The notes below the pieces were generated by a model. It was not told where the DNA came from. It saw only the letters and a list, made by a program, of their open reading frames with translations, and made no database searches. This document shows positions 44,603 through 56,823 of a DNA stretch of 64,000 bases, piece by piece. The stretch is taken from assembly GCA_025738555.1 (NCBI GenBank), contig JAOVFP010000002.1:7006001-7070000 (forward strand), in the 5' to 3' direction. This DNA comes from Cyathus striatus. Taxonomy: Eukaryota > Basidiomycota > Agaricomycetes > Agaricales > Nidulariaceae. Made by a program: the position numbers and the translations under genes. Position 1 is the first letter of the stretch. Every line of letters begins with the position of its first letter.

Positions 44603-46809
44603 TATGTCTTCCTAATCATACAACAAATAAGATTAACTTTGAAATTCTGAGATACAATATACCTACTGCCCCTTCAAACAGATGTCAACTTCTAAGTTCT
44701 CACTAAAATACCAAAGAATGGTGATACGACTAACTTTTAGTAGTACTTTATTACGTTAACAGTAGCACCACTAACATAAAATAGATAATTAGGTTAGTTA
44801 TATTTAGTATGAAGGGTGTGCAGGTTTTCAGTATTAAAATAGGACAAGTTAACAATTGCAATTGGCTTTCAGATGTCGGAAAAATCGAAATTAGCATATA
44901 AGGTGCTGACACCGCTGACGGCCTTATATGAAGTGATCGGTACTGACCAGATTTCGCTGTAAACTATATCTTGGCCACATCAGGGGAGTTATCAAGCACT
45001 GTAAGAACTTACTACATGCTATTAACTACATGTAATCATTACCCATGAAGTACATCAGCTCCTGATCATGACATATTGCTTGTCATATATGCATAATAAG
45101 TTCTGATTATGCTTTGCCTTTCGTCATATCAGTATGTTATCAAACCATACTAAGTAGGTAAGCACCTGTAATTTTTCAGCAGTAAACATATCAAAAACAT
45201 GTAAGTTAAAGTTAGGTCTACATAAGTCTCAACATTTTCTGTGTTAGTTGTTTTTTACAATTGCCCCTACAGCAGTCATTGAAAGTCTTTAACACAATCG
45301 TAGGTACTAAGCTAGTAAAGTCATAAGCCACTTTATGACATTCAACCACCATCTGAAGCTCTGAGCAGAATCCAAATTTGATTAGGTAGTCACAAAGTAT
45401 GTGACACTAATTTCGGTTCAAGTTTTGAGTTGGCATCTTGTGGTGGTTCAAAAGCAATTCAAAAGTCTTCTGACCAATTCTCTAAATTTTGGGGTTGCAT
45501 CGACATACTGCCTCCACTTGGCACTGAACCAAAAGACATATAAGGCACCATAACCTTCCAATCCTCCTGTACTCCAACATTCTTGAATGCCGCATTCAAT
45601 TCCCAAGTCCCACCCAGCTGCGAAAAGATAGGTAGGTGCAAGGTAGGTGCTTTGGTATTCATGATTGTAACCATGATTGTAACTTGGTGCATAGTAAGAT
45701 TTTATTCTGCATGAACAACTACAGTGGCTTATGAAGTCCAAGGTAAGTGAAAGAGACTTCTTAGTATGCAAAAGCCAGAGGGTAAAACTGCCAAAGTATT
45801 TTGTAGTATAATATTGTACGTTTAGCTTATACAGTATCATGTATGTATGTATGTATGTATAGAACATTCAATTACAATTAATTATTCTTTTTCACCTTTC
45901 AAACTTAAACACAATTAAAGAATAAAGCGGTAAAAACGACTATTGGTTCAGGCCCATATCAGGGCTTGTCAGGCATTATCAACTCGATCCTACTGATATC
46001 ATGGATGTCAGTAGTGGTCAGCACAATAATCCTTATTGGCTGATTCTTGAGCCATGTTGGCCCATGTAAGCCCCCCAAATGGCTGATGACCTTATATGGC
46101 CCGATATGACCATATCTGACCTGATATGCCAATGTCGATTTTTCCGACAGAGACTGGTTCATGTGATTTCAATTGCAGTTTTACAGTTAAAAACTCGGTC
46201 AAGTAATATTCAATTCAACCAATAGCACTCAGTACTTCAAATACTGGTCAAGGACTCCAAATACTAATTTCTGAACATTACTCTACTTTGAGAATGGAAG
46301 ACAGCTCGTGCAGTACTTGCCTTCCCTACAGCTAATCTGAACTACCTATATACTATAATGACGCCCAGGCATATTGTGTAATGTAGTCTAATTCCAGTCT
46401 TTAGGTAACGTGCTTCCAAGAATATTTACTAAGCTACTTTAAAATAGGACCAACTCTGCACATGAGAAATCATGTGGATGCGCCTTGTTTCAAAGGTGCT
46501 CCAAACGCTGCGGCATTGGTATTTTTTAATACATGTGCTAGAACATGTGCTTGCATTGGTACGCACTCGGTTACAGAGGATTTCGGAGTTAACGGCTTGT
46601 TCTGATGTGTGCATCAATTGTGTGTGATGGCATTAGTACTGTTCTTGGCTGTTTCATGCACCATTGTCCATGTGGTTTGTAGAATAATAATAATAATTGT
46701 AAAAGAAGTAGTGCAATGGCTACTGTGAGAAGAGTGCAATATATATTAAAATAAATGCAAGGGGCTGAAGCCATATAATATATTCTTTAATACCCTTGGT
46801 TTGTATCAG
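44603..46809. other. Gene-free stretch with a distant inverted repeat and a TATG microsatellite
   Basis: TGTCGGAAAAATCGA at about 44876 recurs inverted at about 46130-46147 with similar flanks (GCATAT(A/C)AGGT), which suggests the ends of a decayed element of about 1.27 kb. A (TATG)5 run lies at 45840-45862. A minus-strand frame of 139 codons at 45448-45867 is unsupported. Confidence 0.4.
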
Positions 46810-47020
46810 TGCGATACTTTAGCTGGCGACATGGGTCTCAGCCCCAGCCCTTGTACTTGTCCCTTAGTAAGGTACCTTGTAAAAGATACTATAGTTGGCA
46901 ATTCGGGACTCATTCCAACTCTTGTACTCATGGGGCGGCCCTTGCACAGGCTTAATATGAATATTTGAATAAATGCAATAATAATCGAAAAATAGGTATA
47001 TTTTAAAAGCTGGCATATCA
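46810..47020 (-). mobile_element. LTR relative (fragment)
   Basis: On the minus strand it starts TGATATGCCAGC at 47020 and contains ATTCCGGGACTCA-like (AATTCGGGACTCA read inverted) and CAGCCCC blocks shared with the LTR family. It is diverged and incomplete. Confidence 0.5.
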
Positions 47021-47461
47021 ATGGGAATATATATAGCATTCAACGCACTGCATAATCTCAAAGACCACTGTTAACCATCTGAAATCTTTCAATTATGAGA
47101 GAAACAGATGTGAATTGTCTCCACAACTTGTGAGACCCCTTGTATACCTATCCATCTCATTAATCTCTACATAGAATCTGTTTTTTGATATGGAATGAAG
47201 CACTCTTCACTACAAGCAATTTGCAACTAAATATTTTTACTTTAGCTCCCCACAGCACTTACCTATCTAAGTATCACTTATGCAACTTTGTTATTTATTA
47301 TGTCACTTGAAATCATAATTGTCCGCTAATCCATAGTATTTTTTGATTACATTTGAGATGTACTTGTGTGCTCTGGAGGCTTGTATCCTTAGTTGTACTA
47401 CTTGTAGTGCATGTTCTTGAGAATTATCATGGTCATATGAGATGCTTCGTCAAGTCAAAAA

Positions 47462-47600
47462 GACCTTGGACAAGCCTTCCGAATTTCCGATAACCACAGA
47501 ATGCAAACCCCTCCCAACGTCATTGGTCATTTCCCAGACGTTTACGTTCGAAAAACCTTTTTTGGATTTTCGACTGTAAATGGATGGATAACCGAGACTA
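47462..47600 (+). repeat. Duplicate of the epoxide hydrolase upstream region
   Basis: Homologous to 43968-44095 in inverted orientation. The similarity ends within a few bases of where the hydrolase coding sequence begins in the other copy, so a 5' flank was duplicated without its gene. It lies just left of the TA-flanked element at 47637. Confidence 0.7.
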
Positions 47601-47636
47601 TGGCGGGAGATAGCGGAGAGTGGTGGGAATTTTATA

Positions 47637-48739
47637 CAGTTGGGGTCATGCAAACACCACCAATTTTATATCTCAACAATGCGAATTTTTGGGCACAAAC
47701 TGACTTCAGATTCAGAATCAGCAACCTCAGAAACATCCAAAAACGATGTTTTCGGAAAATTCCCACGAGAAAATGGGTTGGCCAAAATTTTTGACCAAAA
47801 AATTGACATGTTACAGGGTCTAAATCTACCTGAGTCAGGCTATGGACTGTATCACGAACCTATTATAGTATAGGAGGGAACTGACAAGTCTCGGGAAACC
47901 CAATTTTCGGCTCAAAACTACTCAAATTTATAACTACATACATAATAAGTATGCCCTAACAAGTATTTCTAAAGTAACTGCCAAACAAAGGACACACATC
48001 ATGCTGACACATCAGAGGTTGCTGACCAAGTCTGTCAGCCTGGTGTGCGCTGACCCCTACAGAGGGTGCTAAATAGTAAATGCATTGACAATTGTCTACT
48101 CCACTAGTTGTTGCTTTGATATCTTTGATGGGTACCTCAAAGTTCAAAATTGAGTCAATTTTACAAGTTCTCATCAACATAGTATTTATAATGAATCTAT
48201 GACTTGTCAAGAGTTAAATAGTTTGTCTAATGTTACTTTAAAGTTTGTAGCAATTAGTATATGATACTACTTGGTTACATATATCTTAATAGCATAGTAT
48301 TCACTTGTAATCTACAAAGTTTAAGATTTCTGCTGCTTCTACCATAATGTTACTCAATAAATTATTTGAGCAAGATTTAATACATTTTAAAGGATTTTAG
48401 GGCATTTTTCATGGTGTGTACTATAGGTATGGCCAGTTACTTAGCCATTTTTTAGTGCCGGAACCGATACTCCGGTGGGAATTATTTTTACGGAATCATA
48501 ACTAGATTAATGAAAGGATGCCGAAAATGATTTTTTCGAGATTTTACCTGTTTTTTTTGGCGATGGCCAAATTTTTGGGTCAAAAACGCAAAAAATCAGT
48601 TTGAGCGAAATCGGCTCGTGGAAATCAAAAGCAAACCCTCGAAATATGCTATTCCGATGGTTTTCGGAGGCCAGAAGGTATTGTGGGTGTGGGAAAAAAT
48701 CAACCAAAAAAGTTGGTGGTGTTTGCGTGACCCCAACTG
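47637..48739. mobile_element. 1.1-kb TA-flanked inverted-repeat element (Tc1/mariner-like)
   Basis: The left end CAGTTGGGGTCATGCAAACA and right end (inward) CAGTTGGGGTCACGCAAACA continue CCACCAA, a 27-bp terminal inverted repeat with one change. TA lies on both sides. TA target sites and CAGT ends fit Tc1/mariner (including pogo/Fot). No transposase frame is seen, so it is non-autonomous. A related end lies at 61834. Confidence 0.8.
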
Positions 48740-48741
48740 TA

Positions 48742-49159
48742 CCGCGCTGGAAAGGCTATGAAGCGGGGAACGTAACCAAGAAGTGGTTGACAGTGGCGGA
48801 CGATGGGAGGTGGTGAAGCTCCATATGGGCGGGGAGTAGGTAAATAGAAGACAAGGAAAGGATATGGTGGAGACGCGCAGCAATGTAATAGAATCAAGTT
48901 AAAAAACGGCTGAACATTACCCAGTATATGTACTATACATACAAGTATTACTTGCAAGTTTCCAGAAAACCTGGGTAGAAGCACAAGTACGGGATACGGA
49001 ATAGTAGACCAATAAGAATAAACATTGAACTAAAGATCAAATCATCCAAAGTTATCTATAACTGAACATTCCAGGTATAAGCAAATACAATCCGAATACA
49101 CCAGGTACACGCAGAACTCCCCTTCCCTCCTTAAACATCCCTCCTCCCAGTACTACCCC
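48742..49159. other. 3' flank of phytase copy B
   Basis: Sequence from about 48955 to 49160 resembles 28936-29130, the flank of phytase fragment D (GTTTCCAGAAAAC, GTAGAAGCACAAGTA, TCCAGGTATAAGCAAAT). This shows that D was copied with downstream DNA. Confidence 0.5.
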
Positions 49160-50520
49160 CTACTTAAAACACCTCTCAAAATCCCCCTCTTCATCGTTCC
49201 TCACATACCCCTGACTCTTCACGAAATTCCCAAGCTCACAAAGCCCCATCCTTCGCACCACAGAACTTAAGAGGCTGCACCGCATCGTTAACCAACACTC
49301 TCACATACTCTTTCACCTCGTGCTCTCCCGCCTTGAATTTTTCCGAGGGGTTGGCCGCATCTAATGGTATTTCATATCAGTAAGAAACATTGGGAAGGAG
49401 GGGAGAGACGTACCCAGTCCCATAATACTTATCCAAATCACCAACATACTCAAACCCTTCCCACCCCTTCCCCAATATCCCCTCCCCCTCAAATATCCTA
49501 CAAAGCTTACTCCTAGTCTCCTTTGCGAGGCTCTCAAATGGACAGAGCGACATGAGATTGTATAAGTCTGAGGATGTAAGATTGGAACCGGGCGCGTGGG
49601 TATTTAGGTATATAGCTAGAGGGGGAAGAAAGTTTCGATCCGGGTCGTAGTTTGAGTGTTGGAGAAGCCGATGGAGGGACACATTGCGTCGTCTAGTGTG
49701 TTGTTTCCTTGTTTTTTGTTTTGTTTCTTGCTTTGTTTTTGTAAGTAACGAATAGATGGGAGGAGAGGAAGGGGAGGTACGTCTTCGGAAATTATAAGTG
49801 GTGCAGCGTGCTGGGATCCTGTTGCCATGTACGATCCTAAGTATTATGATTAGATTGGAAATATCGTACGAGGTTGGGAGGGGGGTACCGAGTGTCCAGC
49901 TAGTAGATGTGTCTATGACGCGTTGGCTGCCTGATGTGCGGATGAAGGGTGTGTTGTTGGTAGGCGAGGAGGAAGAAGAGAGGAGGTGAGCGTAACGTGT
50001 TGCCTAACGCGTTCCTGAATGTTGGGCTCTGCAGGTGTATGAGCACAGTGATAGAAATGGGAAGGAAGTGAAGAGAGGAGGAAAAGAGATAAAACGCACT
50101 GCAAAGCCCCAAACCGAACTAAATCATTCTGTCTCAAATCATACGCGAAGTTCTTTAAAATGTCCAACCTGGGATCTGTAAACTCTGTAGCGGACTGTAA
50201 CTTCCCCACTGCCTTCAAGTTGCGCTTTGTAGAGCCCGAAGTGGGGAATCGTGCACCGTGTCTTTCTAGCTGTTGCTTTTCTCGCTAGATTGGGTTTAAG
50301 ATAACCTGTGTACGTGTAAGTAACGATAAGAAAAGGGAGGGGCGGGGGGATGTACTTGTGTAATCCGACAGAGGAGGCGTATACACTGCAGCTGGGAACC
50401 AAGGCGAATACTGTGCCCACGAAAGAGTATAGATATCCTTTGGCAAAAGCTACTCTCGCTCGCACCGCACTGACTGAGTTTCATCGTCAACATCGCACCG
50501 AGTGAGAATATTGCTAGCAT
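49160..50520 (-). pseudogene. Phytase copy B, internally deleted
   Basis: Starts MLAIFSLGAMLTMKLSQ at 50520, corresponding to the anchor of copy A, but a frameshift separates it from IYTLSWAQYSPWFPAAVYTP. The CQIT codons are gone. The 9-base exon reads GTTATCTTA and has lost its GT donor. LERHGARFPTSGSTKRN is intact, as are SGSQRVIDTSTSWTLG-like, NNTLDDAMCPSIGFSNTQ and DLYNLMSLCPFESLAKET. After GYGQPLGKIQ-equivalent bases (near 49370) a deletion of roughly 330 bp removes NELLARLT, the HD proton-donor motif and VEKM. It resumes at VRVLVNDAVQPLKFCG to the TAG at 49162-49160. Clearly non-functional. Confidence 0.88.
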
Positions 50521-50664
50521 TTCAAAGAGTGTGAGTGAGGGGATGATGATAATTTGCTATTGTGATTGAACCATCGGCGTTTTGGTTGGTTTATAAGTAT
50601 ACTCCCTTTGGAGGCTATCGTATCGTATGGACTTGGTCGCTAGCATCAGCAAGGCACGTGGATC

Positions 50665-52390
50665 TTTCGCATGTCTTTGTCTTTACAGCGCGAGTTTTAC
50701 TTTTTCGTCTTTGGATTTGAACGTCTTTGGCAGTATTTAACCTGTCTTTATGGGATTTACTGTCTTTCATTTTATTAGTATGCTTTGGTCAATGGTGTTA
50801 GATATATGTTAGAAGGTTAAAGTATACAATTTGATGGTAACAAACTATGTAGTATTAGAATGTCCAGTCGAAGTCCTCAATCTGCTTCAATACAACAATA
50901 AGCATTGGTAGCTGGCACTTCTCTGAGTCTCGTTCTCGATACATATTCTTACAGGAATCTACGTATGTTGCATTAACCATGAGATTTCTATATTAATGTG
51001 TGGAGTGCAGCACGTACCGTCTCGACTCTCGACGTAGCTTCGAAAAAGTTCTTCAAAGTTCGCATTTTTTCTTTTTTATGCACGTATTGTATTATTTTAT
51101 CCGTAACGAGTCTCGAGAAGTAGGGATGTAAAGTCTTCTACAACACCGTGGAATCGTAGAATCGTTAGCATGTATGTATGTATGTATGTATGTATGTATG
51201 TATGTATGTCACAAATGTGATCACTGAAAATGGAAGGCTCAGGGAAGGGTATACACTAGTGCATTGTTGTTTTACATCGTTCCGTGTTTATTTCTGTACT
51301 TAGTCTTACAGTGCTCCCCAGATCACTGGCACCAGCAGCTTGAGCTTTGATCGATTGATCAGCAATTGGCTAGGCGAAGTCGAGTCTCAGTAGTGCACGG
51401 TAGGACTCGATCGAGCATTGGTCGAGTACCAAGTCGAGACTCGAGAGTCCAGACGACATTATTTGAAGCTCCGCTCTAATGAATTCTCGGATCCAACTGT
51501 TGAGCGCTGAATGTCCTTCGTCGCCTTTCTTCCTCCCCTCGCCCCGCTTCACCCATGGATGTCCTTCAAAGTATTGCATCAACGGCTTTCCACTTCGTTC
51601 ATTTTCAACGTTCAAGCTCTTATCATGTCTGGCTCTTGTCTGGCTGCTTCTGTGCTCGTCTCTGTCGCAACAAGCTGCCGCTTCATTTGACTGTTCCCTA
51701 ACTCTGCAGTGGTATCTGATGGGCTTCTTTCTTGTTCGTCTTGGCTGTCTCAGTGTGAATTCTGTATGTTATCTGTTACATCCCTCTCAGTGTATGCCTC
51801 CGATGTCATGCTGTGTTGTTGTCGTTCAGGTCACTCCTTTCTATAGATCACACCTTCTCGTTAATATCCTTATCCAGATGTCGGCTTTCAATATGGGTGC
51901 TTCTTGTAGTAAGGATTGGAAGACTGAGCCTATGAGATATGGAAGAAATGGTATGTGTTTAACATTTATTTTAAGAGGTGCACCAGACTTCAGAGTTGTA
52001 CATTTAGGACAGGTGATTTAAACAACATTTGGACTAGTTTTGAGTATGTTTCAAGGTTATGTGAGAGTGGGAAGTGAAGTGAAGTTAATATTTCACTGTT
52101 TGTAACCTACATAGTGTTTTTTAGATGTAGCACCCCACAATAATATGTTTTATTCCTCTGTATTTTGTACGAGAGAGAGCTATATGTATATGATCTAAGC
52201 AGAGAACATTGAAAAGTGCTGACGTCTTTCACAGTATTTGGAAAGACACAAATACCCTAAAAGACATACCTGCTGCTTTAAAAGAAAATCGACATAGCGT
52301 TGCAAAGACGTCAATGTCTTTGTACTTTAGTGTCTATATGAGTATTTTACGTCTTTTTTGTATTTCGAAAGACATTTAAAGACGCCTTAA
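50665..52390. repeat. GTCTTT/AAAGAC-bounded repeat region
   Basis: Six GTCTTT words lie within 50670-50770, and about ten AAAGAC/GTCTTT words within 52227-52390. This arrangement suggests subterminal repeats of one non-autonomous element of about 1.7 kb. Precise ends and TSD were not found. A 180-codon plus frame inside (51479-52021) shows no domain. Confidence 0.4.
51172..51209. repeat. TATG tetranucleotide microsatellite
   Basis: About nine TATG/ATGT units in a row. Confidence 0.95.
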
Positions 52391-52739
52391 AGTTCCACAG
52401 GTTTTCCTGATGTAGAAATGGGACATGTTCACCCACTGAGAAGGACATGGTATGTTGACAGTGGTTTTTAGCGATTGGTTGTGGGGCTACGAGAGGACAG
52501 GTGCAGGTGGTTCTGTTTGCATGTTTCATCCGGTTCGTCTCCGAGGAAGGTTGTTTATTGGCTGTTTCAAGTTTGCCTTGGCCGTTATCACATACCAGGG
52601 ATTGGTTGTTTGGTTCTATTTGTTTTAAGCTTTGGGTGCAAATAAACCACCCAAACAGGCTCATTATTGCAGGTTATCGCCCTTCACGCTCAACACCATG
52701 ACACCATCCTGCATTGAAAGAATATTATAGCTGGCTCAC

Positions 52740-54487
52740 CAACAGAATCTTAGACTTTGACTCAGTATGGTCACGGTGTGGCTGCACCGAGCTCGAGCTC
52801 AGGTAGTATTTTACCAGAGTATATCTTTGCTCTTTCGTGGGCGCAGTATTCGCTTTGGTTCCCAGCTACCAGTGCAGCATATACCCCTCCTCCATTGGAT
52901 TGTCAAATTAAATAATTACATCCCCCTCCCCCCTCCCCTCTTATCCTTACTTACAGTTACACACACAGGTCAACTTGGTACACCCCTCTCCCCCTCCCCT
53001 ACCCTATCTAATCTTGCAATGGTAGCTAGAAAGACACGGTGCGCGATTTCCCACCTCAGGCGCTACAAAGCACATCCTATCAGCTGTAGGAAAGCTTCAA
53101 TCCGCTGGGAAGTTTACAGATCCCAGGTTAGACTTTTTAAGGAACTTTACGTATGATTTGGGACAGGATAACTTAGTTCGGTTTGGAGCTTTACAGTACG
53201 TTTTATATTTTCTTTCTTCCTCTCCCTCCTTTCTTACTATCGTCCCTTCTTTTCCCTCCTTTCTTACTCTCATTCCACTTCTTCTGTGATACTCATATAC
53301 AACCAGAGCCCAACAATCAGGGACCCGCCACGCAACACGATACGCCCACCTCCTCTCCTCCCCCTCCCTTAACGCAACTAACATCCCCTTCATCCGCGCA
53401 TCAGGCAGCCAACGCGTCGTAGATTCCGCTACGAATTGGACACTCGGTACCCCCTTCCTTCCTCCCTCCCTCACTATTTCATGTGGTACTGATGAGTGTG
53501 GGTAGGATGGTACATGACAACAGGAACCCTTCCCGCTCCGCCATTAATCTTATCTGAAGACGTACGTCCCCTCCCTTCCTCCCTTCTCCTTTTCCTACCT
53601 ATATACATTACCACCCTATGAAGGGCAACGACACACTAGACGACGCAATGTGTCCCTCCGCCGGCTCCTCCGATCCTCAAACAAACACCTGGATCGATAC
53701 ATTCTTCCCCCCTCTCACAACCCACCTAAATACCCACGCGCCAGGAGCAAATCTAACAACTTCAGACGTATACAATCTTATGTCCCTATGTCCTTTCGAA
53801 ACTCTCGCAAAGGAGACGAGGAGTCCTTTTTGTGCTTTGTTTGAGGGAGGTGTATTGGGAACGGGGTGGGTGGGATTTGAATATGAGGGGGATTTGGATA
53901 AGTATTATGGGACTGGGTTCGTCTCCTTCTCTTCCCGGGGCCTTCCTTCAAGTTTCTTACCCATAAGATAAAATAGGTACGGCCAACCCCTAGGAAAAAT
54001 TCAAGGCGTAGGATACACCAACGAGCTCCTAGCCCGTCTTACACTCTCACCCGTCCAAGACCACACTCAAACGAACTCAACCCTCGACTCTTCACCTTTA
54101 ACATTCCCATTGGATCGAAAGTTCTACGCGGATTTTTCCCATGACAACGAGATGATTCCCATATACGCTTCAATAGGGCTATTTGCGCAGAATAGGGATT
54201 TGGATGTGCGTAAGCCGGGTAGTAGGAGGAATTGGAGGGCAAATTTGTTGGTTCCGTTTGGTGCAGGGATGGTTGTTGAGAAGATGGTTTGTACACGTTC
54301 TCATTCTTCGAGTTCGAGTGGAGGGACGAAAGGAGAGTACGTGAGGATACTAGTAAACGATGCGCTGCAGCCTCTTACGTTCTGTGGAGCGGGTGAGGAG
54401 GGGCTTTGTGAGCTTGGTGCGTTCGTGGAGAGTCAAGGGTGTGCGAGGAGGGGTGGGGATGGGGATTTTGAGAGGTGTTTTAGTTGA
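52740..54487 (+). pseudogene. Phytase copy C, 5'-truncated
   Basis: Homology to copy A starts abruptly near 52745, so the membrane anchor and start are absent. GHGVAAPSSSSGSILPEYIF and FALSWAQYSLWFP are readable, but where copy A has CAA plus the splice donor GTGCGT this copy has AAA TAA TTACAT, a stop and no donor. Downstream it is nearly perfect: the 9-base exon GTCAACTTG, LERHGARFPTSGATKHI, RASGSQRVVDSATNWTLG, NDTLDDAMCP, YADFSHDNEM and VRILVNDALQPLTFCG, ending TGA at 54485-54487. The donor after YYGTG is GTTCGT instead of GTACAT. High similarity to copy A, including introns, shows a recent duplication. Confidence 0.88.
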
Positions 54488-55159
54488 GTAGCCTTGTTGG
54501 AGGGGGAATGGGGTTCTGGGTGTATCTAGTGGTATATTGGAGGAATCAACTTGGTTACAATATATCGTTCCTTTCCTCGATATATACTTCTTTAGGCATC
54601 GTCCTGACACTATACCCATCCCCTACAACACGCCAAATACTCAAAATAAGAGATATGACCCTCTGTACTTACGATTACTTCTGAGAAGTTGCCCAAATGC
54701 AAGCATACGTCTACCTGGATTGATCACGGGAAAGAAAGGAGACGTCGATGAATTGTAAGGTACTTTCGTGTTTATGCAGGGAGAGGACCGTGCACGAATA
54801 TAAAGGAGAAGATATATGAGTAACGGGGGGCGTTGTGCTTTCATACAGTTCAGTAGGAAGGAGCATGGGCTGACGATACGATAGGACTACATCAACTTTC
54901 AGCAGGTGTTTTGAAGCGGCGTGTGCTGCGATCGATACCCAACGAAGTACATTTCTTTATTCTCTCGTTTCTTTTTCTGACTATCATATCTAGGTGTGAA
55001 TAAACTGCCTTCCGCATCTACGGTTAAATTCTATTGTCATCTGTAGTAATAACGTGGGGCTTCAGACGGTCGCGATGTTACATTAAATATAGGCCATCCG
55101 CCAAATAGCATTTCATTGCTACAGAAAAATAATTGTGGAGTACACTACATACGGTCCAC
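54488..55159. other. Intergenic, nothing recognised
   Basis: Short gap between convergent gene remnants with normal CpG content. No gene or repeat was found. Confidence 0.4.
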
Positions 55160-56823
55160 TCAATCAGCATGTTCGTCATTCGACTCGGAGTAATAAGTAG
55201 GTGGTGGTGTGTCCCCCGCCACGGACTCCGTAACCCCGGCTAACTGCCTCCTCAGCATATCAAGTTCCTCCAGTAATTCGGTCGTTTCTGCAGGGGCTGG
55301 GGCGGCAGTGGCAGTGATTGAAGTTGGCCTCTTTTCCTCTGCAGTGTCTGCAGCCATCTCGATATTGGGCGATTTCGGTCGTGGTGGCACATGCATTGGA
55401 TTATGAACCACATTAATATTACCTTGCTGAGTACTGAAAAATGGCACGGGATCTCCTTTCGAATTCGAAGTATTTTTTCGCCTCTTGTAGACTAACAATC
55501 CTACCGCCATTATGATAAGGAAGCCGCATATAACGCCTATAACAGTTGCTATTGTTGCCCCTTTGTGCTTGTTAGCATTAGATCCTTTTCTTGTGTCACT
55601 AGACGTCGTAGCAGTAGCGCTGTTGCTCGTCGATGTGCTCCTAGCAGTATCGATTGACTGGTTGAATACTTGGACGGATCCTATCTCAAAATATGCCTCG
55701 TCGAATTGGGATCCGTTTCCGAGCACGTAATTTGAGCACTGGCCTCGTGGACAAGTTTCATTGAACAGTGCGTCACTTAGATCTTACCAGACGTAAGCAC
55801 CTGCAAGAACAACATAATTATAAACTCACCGCCACATAGCTTAATTTCAATGACAAGGGACTGGGGCAGAAATTTCTGATTGAAACCATCTGACCCGCCG
55901 CAAATAGAGGCTGCCCAGTTTGCTACCGGGGTACCCAGATCTGTTGTGTTAGTTCTTTTGGTATTTAAGATGGAGTGTGGAATGTTGCTGCGGGGAAAGG
56001 ACCGTATGCTGCAAATGTTCAGTGATGTACGTGGTAGCATTCATGAGGATTTATCTTACGAAATTCCAGTGGAAGCAAATTCGGTAATGTACACGCCACC
56101 CCCTCCGTTGTTGAATTCACGACCATAATACATTAAGCCAGCATTCGTAGTCATACACCCATTATTAGACGTTTGGATGTTGCAATCTGTCGTGTTGACA
56201 ATCGACGACGTGTTTTGGTTAGGGTTCGAGCTAGGTGCATTACACTCTCCCGCGGTTTGCAAACTCATTATGCTAGATACTCCTTTGTTTTCTGTTTCAA
56301 ACGTACGGATGACTCTGTCATAAAAATATTTAAAAAAGTACATTGTGATGAAAAGAAATACTAGCCCGCCTTTAGCCCCAGTCATAGAACCACCGACTTG
56401 CATTGGGGCCATCGACCAGCTTGATAGGGTCAACGTAAATATGTTTAGCCATCAAGATTCCGGACTTTGAAAAACATACAATACTGGCTGCACAGCACAC
56501 TGGAGCATAAGCATAAGATGTCAATAATTGTGTTGCTTGTGCCAAGACTGACTTACTCCGTATGGTAGATGGAAGAGATCGATAATCCAAACACTTCCCA
56601 TTGAATAAGCTGCTTGTGATATAATTTGAATAGAGTTCCTTAAACCCCATGTCACAGTACTAGGAATGTTAGTAGTGTTATCAACTTTCATAATTGTGTG
56701 CCCGGTAGCATCATCAACATATACTAGTGAATGTTCCTCCGCGAATGCTGCACTCACGTAGCTAAAAGGAATAAGTGCAAGTGAATTGAACAATAGGATT
56801 GACGTACGACTCGGATCCATCAT
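55160..56823 (-). pseudogene. Membrane-anchored GH16-like protein, decayed
   Basis: Exon 1 (from 56823) encodes a signal peptide (SILLFNSLALIPFSYVSAAF), then VYVDDATGHTIMKVDNTT and NSIQIISQAAYSMGSVWIID-FHLPYG, the run-up to the GH16 catalytic strand. The next exon should give C-VWP-LW...GEIDxxE; it reads CAVQPVLYVF and, after a frame break, HIYVDPIK, so both catalytic glutamates are lost. TTDCNIQTSNNGC, YYGREFNNGGGGVYITEF, SFPRSNIPHSILN and EIKLCG are typical later GH16 blocks. A TAA follows GAYVW near 55786. The C-terminal part is open: CSNYVLGNGSQFDEAYFEI, a Ser/Thr linker, the helix TVIGVICGFLIIMAVGLLVY with KRRK stop-transfer, and a cytosolic tail ending TPPPTYYSESNDEHAD. It was once a type I membrane beta-glucan-active protein; now a pseudogene. 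Confidence 0.78.

Noticed and set aside
51479..52021. 180-codon plus-strand frame
   Set aside because: No domain, no homologous copy, low-complexity hydrophobic content and location inside a GTCTTT-bounded repeat region.
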